From: Herminiimonas sp.
GTDB taxonomy: Bacteria > Pseudomonadota > Gammaproteobacteria > Burkholderiales > Burkholderiaceae
Length of the DNA stretch: 19,955 nucleotides
Direction: 5' to 3'
Assembly (NCBI GenBank): GCA_014377155.1
Contig: JACMQD010000407.1
Span: 1-19,955 of the forward strand
Below, in pieces: positions 15,521 to 19,955 of the stretch. The notes under the pieces are model-generated. The model was not told the origin of the DNA. It was given only the letters and a program-made list of their open reading frames with translations, and searched no databases. The translations under genes were made by a program, and so were the position numbers. Within the stretch, counting starts at the first letter, position 1. Each line of letters begins with the position of its first letter.

Positions 15521-16930
15521 TTATCCCGCCGACAGCGGCCGAACCGGCATGACGCCGTTGGTAAAGAAGCGCAGCAAGATCTTGTAGACCTCCAGATCAA
15601 AGCGCGGCAATGACGCCGTACTTTCCAGAATCGACCAGATCTCATCGTCCGATTGCGCCGTGCCTAGATAGCGCCAGTGCTGCGCCACATGAACCTGCAC
15701 GCGGCCGTCCGCGCCGGTCTCGACCAAACCGGCAGCACCGGCATATGGCCAAGGCTTGATCTTGATTTTTGCCAGTGCCGTTTCCAGCCGCGCCTGGTGC
15801 ACGATCGGCGATTCCAGGCCGACACAGGCGCCCCGGCAGCGCCCGCTCGTGTGTGCGATGCAGCCAGAGTCAATACCCGTGCGAGACTCCAGCCCGAGGC
15901 AGACCAGACACAATGCTTGAGTGTCGGCAATGGCGCGTAATTGCGCTTCGGCTTTTCGCCGTGTGCCGAACAAGCCGTAAAGGCCATGGGTGCGGCTAAA
16001 ATCCACATCGCTGGCCATGACCAGTCTAGGCTCAATACCACCGGTTTCCGACCGGGCTAGCTGCCAGCTGCATAATTCGGTCTGCTTGCGGACGGTGCGG
16101 TTATGGTGCGGCTTGAACGACTTCATCAATCTGGTTTCAGCGAGTAGTTGCCCGACATCGCCGCTGATTTCCTGCCAGTCGATGCGGTGCACCAGATCCG
16201 CCAGTTCCGTCTCGGCGCGGATGCGACGATCCGGATTGAAATGCGATGAAATTCGCTGCCGCAAGTTGCTACCCTTGCCGACATAGATGACCTCGTCATT
16301 GGCGCCATGAAATAGATACACACCACCATTTTCTGGAAGATTGTCGAGCAAATCCGGCGCCAGATGCGGCGGCAGCATCGGACGTTTTAGCTGATGCCGC
16401 ACGGCAGCGCTGAAAGTATCGACGGGAATCGTCGTGGTAAAACGGTTCCAGAGTTGCCACAACAAATCAGCATCGGCCAGAGCCCGATGTCGACCATCTG
16501 CGACGAGCTCATGTCGTGTAATCAGAGCATCGAGATTGTGTTTGGGCTCGTCGGGAAACAAGGCGCGCGACAGTTTGACCGTGCACAATACTTCGCCGGG
16601 CAGCGCATGTCCAGTCTGTTTGAACGCTTTGCGCAAAAAACCATGGTCGAAGCGCGCATTGTGGGCAATGAACAAGCCGCCTTGCAAACGCCCGAAAAGT
16701 TCCTCCGCCAGCGCAGCGAAGGGCGGCGCATCGCGCACCATGTCATCCGAAATGCCAGTGAGATTTTGGATGAATGGCGGAATGGGGATGCCGGGATTGA
16801 CCAGGGTGGACCAGCGCCTAACGACACCCTGGTCAACTTCGACGACGCCGATTTCAGTGATGTGATCGATTGCGGTGTTTGCGCCCGTGGTTTCCAGGTC
16901 GACAAACACCAGTTTGCCGTACTGCGTCAT
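15521..16930 (-). CDS. DEDDh 3'-5' exonuclease (DnaQ-like) fused to GIY-YIG (UvrC/Cho-like) nuclease domain
   Basis: Protein of 469 aa. Residues 1-170 are a DnaQ/epsilon-type exonuclease with all DEDDh residues: Asp11 and Glu13 (FVDLETTG), Asp95 (HNARFDHGF), and HRALADAD with His148 and Asp153. Residues ~198-280 are a GIY-YIG endonuclease domain as in UvrC and Cho (ENGGVYLFHG, VIYVGKGSNLRQRISSHF, and LLAETRLMKSFKPHHN with the catalytic Glu). The rest (~290-469) includes a Cys-rich segment (LCLVCLGLES, GCIAHTSGRCRGACVG) typical of Cho-like proteins. Exonuclease plus GIY-YIG architecture is known in proteobacteria and is thought to act in DNA repair, perhaps as an alternative incision enzyme. 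Start ATG 16930; the ribosome binding site is poor. It follows the metallopeptidase gene by 32 bases, so they may share a transcript. Confidence 0.9.
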   Translation of the reverse strand: MTQYGKLVFVDLETTGANTAIDHITEIGVVEVDQGVVRRWSTLVNPGIPIPPFIQNLTGISDDMVRDAPPFAALAEELFGRLQGGLFIAHNARFDHGFLRKAFKQTGHALPGEVLCTVKLSRALFPDEPKHNLDALITRHELVADGRHRALADADLLWQLWNRFTTTIPVDTFSAAVRHQLKRPMLPPHLAPDLLDNLPENGGVYLFHGANDEVIYVGKGSNLRQRISSHFNPDRRIRAETELADLVHRIDWQEISGDVGQLLAETRLMKSFKPHHNRTVRKQTELCSWQLARSETGGIEPRLVMASDVDFSRTHGLYGLFGTRRKAEAQLRAIADTQALCLVCLGLESRTGIDSGCIAHTSGRCRGACVGLESPIVHQARLETALAKIKIKPWPYAGAAGLVETGADGRVQVHVAQHWRYLGTAQSDDEIWSILESTASLPRFDLEVYKILLRFFTNGVMPVRPLSAG

Positions 16931-16962
16931 GTCATGTCGTACCGGCCTGAGAAGACCGGTTG

Positions 16963-17859
16963 TTAAAGTTGGCGTGCCTCGAAGGTATTGCAGGTCGCCA
17001 CGTCGCCACTGTCGATGCCGCGCTTGAACCATCTCACACGCTGCGCCGAGGTACCGTGCGTGAACGAATCCGGCACCACCTGACCCTGCGACTGCCGTTG
17101 CAACGCATCGTCACCGATCGCATTGGCGGCTTTCAGTGCCGATTCGATATCGCCGGACTCCAAAATGCTGCGCGCCTGATTCGCGTGATTGGCCCAGACA
17201 CCGGCAAAACAGTCTGCCTGCAATTCGAGTTTAACAGACAGCGCATTCGACTGGCTTTCGCTGGCGCTGCGGCGGGCGTTGTCCACTTTGCCGGAGACGC
17301 CCATCAGGTTCTGGACATGATGGCCGATTTCATGCGCGATCACATAAGCCTGCGCGAATTCGCCGGACACGCCGAAGCGTTGTTTCATCAACTGGAAAAA
17401 GGTCAGATCGATATAGACCTTTTGATCGGCGGGACAGTAAAAGGGACCGGTTGCCGTGTCGCCGGCGCCGCAGGCGGTACGTGTCTGGCCGGAAAAAAGC
17501 ACCAGAGTGGGTTTGACATAGGTGGCATTCTGGGCGCGGAACAGTTCGCCCCAGACGTCTTCGGTATCGGCCAGAACCGTCTTGACGAGCTTGGTCTGGG
17601 GATCGTTGGCTGGAGCGCGACCGGACGGTGCCGGCGCGGTTTGTGCGACTTCTGTCGAGCCGCCGCCACCGGTCAGCAGGTTCAGGATTGTCACCGGACT
17701 GACGCCGAAGATCCATGAACCGACCAGTGCAACGACAATCGTGCCGATTCCGACCGATCGACCGCCGAGGCCGAATCCACCGCCGCCACCGCCACCGCCA
17801 CCATCATCACCACGCCGGTCCTCGACGTTTTCGCTCTCGCGGTTACCTTCCCATTTCAT
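16963..17859 (-). CDS. ypfJ: YpfJ-type neutral zinc metallopeptidase
   Basis: Protein of 298 aa. The N-terminus MKWEGNRESENVEDRRGDDGGGG is characteristic of the YpfJ/PF04228 family, with a glycine run (20-28), then one membrane helix (~36-58, VGIGTIVVALVGSWIFGV), so it is anchored in the inner membrane. The large domain contains the zinc motif HEIGHH (176-181) and the ELQADCFAGVWA segment (~212-223) that supplies the third ligand region, plus NATYVKPTLVLFSG. Substrates in the family are poorly known. Start ATG 17859 has GAGGG seven bases upstream. It is the first gene of a probable two-gene unit with the exonuclease fusion, although no shared function is evident. Confidence 0.92.
   Translation of the reverse strand: MKWEGNRESENVEDRRGDDGGGGGGGGGFGLGGRSVGIGTIVVALVGSWIFGVSPVTILNLLTGGGGSTEVAQTAPAPSGRAPANDPQTKLVKTVLADTEDVWGELFRAQNATYVKPTLVLFSGQTRTACGAGDTATGPFYCPADQKVYIDLTFFQLMKQRFGVSGEFAQAYVIAHEIGHHVQNLMGVSGKVDNARRSASESQSNALSVKLELQADCFAGVWANHANQARSILESGDIESALKAANAIGDDALQRQSQGQVVPDSFTHGTSAQRVRWFKRGIDSGDVATCNTFEARQL
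17776..17814. repeat. CCN-rich low-complexity run coding poly-Gly
   Basis: Tandem GGN codons on minus encode nine consecutive glycines and nearby Asp codons in the N-terminal linker of the YpfJ-type peptidase. A slippage-prone tract. Confidence 0.6.
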
Positions 17860-17989
17860 GATGCATCCCTCAGGTTGTTGTCACTTCGAGTGGAGTGTAG
17901 CCGATTCATCAAATCCCCAATGTGAGCCACTACACTTTGTTTCCAATTGATTTGCACCTTGGTGGACCGGGGTTGAGGATTGCCGTGAT

Positions 17990-18003
17990 CCGCGGGCCCG
18001 CGG
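17990..18003. repeat. 14-bp perfect GC palindrome
   Basis: CCGCGGGCCCGCGG lies 13 bases beyond the AlkB-like stop codon. It would form a strong GC stem only if a few central bases loop out, and no T tract follows on minus (ATCACGGC). It could be an end-of-transcript structure or a protein-binding palindrome. Confidence 0.4.
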
Positions 18004-18016
18004 GTCCGCCGTAGCG

Positions 18017-18634
18017 TTATCCCGGATAGATGGTGCGGAAGGTCAGGTTGATGCGCGGGCTTTTGACCTGGCGTGCCTTGTCGATGCCATGCAGCCAGTG
18101 TTTCTGCATGTCGCCGGCCATAAGTAGCAGGCTGCCATCGGTCAGTTCGATCGAAATTGGCTTGAGGTCCTTGCGTGTCTTGTGCTTGAGCCGAAAGGTC
18201 CGGGTTTCGCCAAAACTGACCGAGGCGATGACAGGCGCGCCGCCGAGTTCGCGTTCGTCGTCGCTATGCATGCCCACGCTGTCGTTCTGGTCCCGGTATA
18301 AATTGAGCAGCACGCTGTTGAAGCCGGTGCCGGTAGCCTGCTCGACGTCTTGCTTGATCTTCAGCAAGGTCGGTGTCCATTGGTTGGGGGTCAGTGCAAT
18401 GCCGGAATAGGTGTAGCGACTGCGCGCATCGCCATACCAGCAGGTTAGTCGCGGTTGCCAATGCTGCTTATTCCATACGGTAATTTTTTCCTGTTGCCAG
18501 GCGGTATCGCGCAGCATTAACTCGGCGATCTCATGCGACATCGGTGGCGCATAGAAACCGCGCATGAAACGCAAGTCGGCGTCGACGATGGGAATCGTCT
18601 CTAGCGTTGTCGAATCGGTGAACAGGTCTGTCAC
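18017..18634 (-). CDS. AlkB-like 2-oxoglutarate/Fe(II) dioxygenase
   Basis: Protein of 205 aa. Iron ligands are visible as His123 and Asp125 (MHSDDE) and His182 (QKHWLHGID), with the 2-oxoglutarate-binding RxNxxFR as R194-N-R200 (RINLTFR). WYGDARSRYTYSG (~66-78) and NSVLLNLYRDQNDSVGMHSD match the ALKBH2/3-like group. Known role: oxidative removal of alkyl groups such as 1-methyladenine and 3-methylcytosine from DNA or RNA in the cytoplasm. The start is GTG 18634 with GAGG eight bases upstream; that GAGG overlaps the TAG of the S4-domain gene, 11 bases between the two genes, so translation is likely coupled. No ada-like gene is nearby. Confidence 0.9.
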   Translation of the reverse strand: MTDLFTDSTTLETIPIVDADLRFMRGFYAPPMSHEIAELMLRDTAWQQEKITVWNKQHWQPRLTCWYGDARSRYTYSGIALTPNQWTPTLLKIKQDVEQATGTGFNSVLLNLYRDQNDSVGMHSDDERELGGAPVIASVSFGETRTFRLKHKTRKDLKPISIELTDGSLLLMAGDMQKHWLHGIDKARQVKSPRINLTFRTIYPG

Positions 18635-18645
18635 GCCGTGTACCT

Positions 18646-18867
18646 CTATTCGGCGCCCAAAACGCTGATGCGCACGTCGCCGAGCGTGACGACCTGGCCC
18701 TCGCGAATCTTGCAGGTCTTGCGCAATTCCACCTTGCCATCGACGGACACAGTGCCGCTGGCGACCAGCATCTTGCCGGCGCCACCGCTGTCGCAGATAC
18801 CCACCAGTTTCAGCAGCTGGTTGAGTTCGACGAATTCGTCGTTAAGATTGAAATGAAGTTTTTGCAT
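18646..18867 (-). CDS. S4-domain RNA-binding protein (YbcJ-like)
   Basis: Protein of 73 aa, close to E. coli YbcJ in length and pattern: F-x-L-x2-EFVELNQLLKLVG (~6-23), SGGAGKMLVASGTVSVDG (~27-44), ELRKTCKIREGQVVTLGD (~47-64). The S4 fold binds structured RNA; YbcJ-like proteins are thought to bind rRNA or RNA helices, exact role unknown. I start at ATG 18867; the frame extends to a TTG at 18894 that adds nine residues not seen in the family. It is immediately upstream of and coupled to the AlkB-like gene, and 46 bases after the MAPEG gene. Confidence 0.87.
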   Translation of the reverse strand: MQKLHFNLNDEFVELNQLLKLVGICDSGGAGKMLVASGTVSVDGKVELRKTCKIREGQVVTLGDVRISVLGAE

Positions 18868-18913
18868 CGAGTTCTCATCAATTGGTATTTTCAAATGTCC
18901 GTCATCAGCGATT

Positions 18914-19288
18914 TCATGCCGCGGCCACGAAAAGCCCGATCACCGCAAGAAAACCGATGGTCCACGCTACGGTGCGCAGGGTCGAGCGGTTGCTCAGGTA
19001 AAAATAGGTGTACAGCAGACGGGCCGCAATAAAAACTAGCGCCAGCGTATCGACTGTCGCCTGCGGCGCGTCTGCCTGTTGGGCGATGATCACCGCCGCC
19101 GCGAAGAATGGCAATGCTTCGAAATGATTCCGGTGCGCCAAATCGGCGCGGTGGCGGTAGCCGCTTTGCTTGTCGAGCCAGGCGCGCGGCTCGGCATTAT
19201 CGAAGTCGCGTTTGCCCCATTTGGCGATCGCCACGGTCATGACCGGCATCAGGCCGGCGATCAGTACACACCAGTAAGCAATATTCAT
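18914..19288 (-). CDS. MAPEG family membrane protein
   Basis: Protein of 124 aa with four hydrophobic segments (~4-21, ~58-72, ~78-97, ~105-123). The FDNAEPRAWLDKQSGYRHRADLAHRNHFEALPFFAAAVI stretch at ~29-67 contains the RANHxNxxE-like motif of the MAPEG family (here RADLAHRNHFEALPFF), and RLLYTYFYL is also typical. MAPEG proteins are inner-membrane glutathione-dependent transferases/peroxidases in eukaryotes; bacterial members are mostly uncharacterised. ATG 19288 opens the first helix; the ribosome binding site is weak. It may be the first gene of a MAPEG-S4-AlkB unit. Confidence 0.85.
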   Translation of the reverse strand: MNIAYWCVLIAGLMPVMTVAIAKWGKRDFDNAEPRAWLDKQSGYRHRADLAHRNHFEALPFFAAAVIIAQQADAPQATVDTLALVFIAARLLYTYFYLSNRSTLRTVAWTIGFLAVIGLFVAAA

Positions 19289-19389
19289 GATTTTGTTTTT
19301 TAAGGACAGGGAGCGACAGCATAGCGCATCGGGCTGCGTGCACGTGATCGAGTGCGCGCAAAAAAAATCGGTGTTCTTGCAAACACGTC

Positions 19390-19402
19390 ATGACCTGGTC
19401 AT
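19390..19402. promoter_or_regulatory. 13-bp palindrome upstream of the GDPD gene
   Basis: ATGACC-T-GGTCAT is a perfect inverted repeat with one central base, 44 bases before the ATG of the phosphodiesterase gene and in the divergent intergenic region. A TACACT hexamer (19412-19417) that could be a -10 follows it. It could be an operator; the regulator is unknown. Confidence 0.35.
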
Positions 19403-19446
19403 TTTGCGCTCTTACACTGCGGGCTATTCAAACAGGAGAGTCGACA

Positions 19447-19955
19447 ATGGCGCAACGGAACATGAAAAAAATCAAGAAGATCGCTGCATGGAGCGCAGTT
19501 GTTTTGGTCGGTGCAACGGTCATCGCATGCGGCGGCGGCGGTAGCGGCATCCCTCTCAGCACGCTCGACGGTAAGCGCCCGCTGGTCATCGGCCATCGCG
19601 GTGCCGGCGGCTATTTGCCCGAGCACACGCTCGAAGCGTATGCACTGGCCATTGAACAGGGCGCCGACGCGATCGAGCCGGATCTGGTCAGTACCAAGGA
19701 CGGTGTCCTGATCGCACGGCATGATCCGAACCTGGTGTTCAGCACGGATGTCGCCACGCATCCCGAGTTTGCCAGTCGCAAGCGTACCGTCGCGGTCGAT
19801 GGTGAAGTCCAGACCGGCTGGTTTGCCAGCGATTTCACGTTAGCCGAAATCAAGACACTCGGTGGCGTGTCTACCGATGCCGAGCGGCCGCAGCAATTCA
19901 ATGGCCGCTACAAAATCGTCACGCTGGCGGAAATCATTGCGTTAGCCAAAAGCCG
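19447..19955 (+). CDS. glpQ: Lipoprotein glycerophosphodiester phosphodiesterase, N-terminal part (3' end outside window)
   Basis: Open from ATG 19447 to the window end, 169 codons seen of an expected 350 or more. AGGAG lies eight bases upstream. Residues 1-28 form a lipoprotein signal ([23 protein letters not shown] from Met6, Cys28) followed by a Gly-rich linker. The GDPD TIM barrel starts at ~45: [16 protein letters not shown] (His50, Arg51, Glu59), AIEPDLV (Glu77, Asp79), and ARHDPNL (His92). This is closest to GlpQ, the periplasmic enzyme that splits glycerophosphodiesters into glycerol-3-phosphate and an alcohol. The lipid anchor suggests attachment to the envelope. It is divergent from the MAPEG gene. 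Confidence 0.9.
   Translation, partial: MAQRNMKKIKKIAAWSAVVLVGATVIACGGGGSGIPLSTLDGKRPLVIGHRGAGGYLPEHTLEAYALAIEQGADAIEPDLVSTKDGVLIARHDPNLVFSTDVATHPEFASRKRTVAVDGEVQTGWFASDFTLAEIKTLGGVSTDAERPQQFNGRYKIVTLAEIIALAKS

Overview
The window looks like chromosomal DNA of a Burkholderiales betaproteobacterium, most likely Oxalobacteraceae. The support is a moderately high G+C content, a two-domain MaeB-type malic enzyme, a phaA-phaB pair with a Burkholderia-style PhaB C-terminus, and a DEDDh exonuclease fused to a GIY-YIG nuclease. Family calls come from reading the protein sequences; no database search was run. The genes fill the window densely, mostly on the minus strand. I saw no insertion sequence, prophage, CRISPR array or rRNA.

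Layout from left to right. 1-1452 (+) is the 3' part of maeB. It converges, across a perfect 15-bp hairpin, on an exported alpha/beta hydrolase (1623-2636, -). Next come a cytosolic-type 5'-nucleotidase (3008-3919, -) and a small lipoprotein with a threonine-rich collagen-like Gly-X-Y tract (4080-4460, -), which has its own terminator. 4883-7785 (-) is the most interesting locus. It holds two tandem genes for small exported four-cysteine DUF2282 proteins, then one gene that fuses a DUF692 (MNIO) enzyme to a DUF2063 partner, then a DoxX-type membrane protein. This matches the recently described bufferin (buf/hvf) logic, in which an MNIO enzyme and its partner modify cysteines of an exported peptide that then buffers copper. 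Duplicated precursors plus a fused enzyme/partner make it an unusual variant. A DsbA-family oxidoreductase (8027-8677, +) is divergent from it.

8809-10776 (-) is phaA-phaB, supplying (R)-3-hydroxybutyryl-CoA for polyhydroxybutyrate; this PhaB has Phe where the catalytic SDR Tyr is expected. 11209-13170 (-) is a KimA-like APC-fold transporter. A tRNA-Leu(CAA) gene (13304-13390, +) with a clear promoter and terminator follows, and its terminator overlaps the 3' end of the convergent tehA (13437-14477, -). 14641-15341 (-) holds an unrecognised 177-aa protein and a possible 55-aa membrane microprotein coupled by TAATG.

The right end carries the exonuclease/GIY-YIG fusion and ypfJ-type metallopeptidase pair (15521-17859, -), an AlkB-like dioxygenase coupled to an S4 RNA-binding protein with a MAPEG protein upstream (18017-19288, -), and the 5' part of a lipoprotein glycerophosphodiester phosphodiesterase (19447 to the window end, +).
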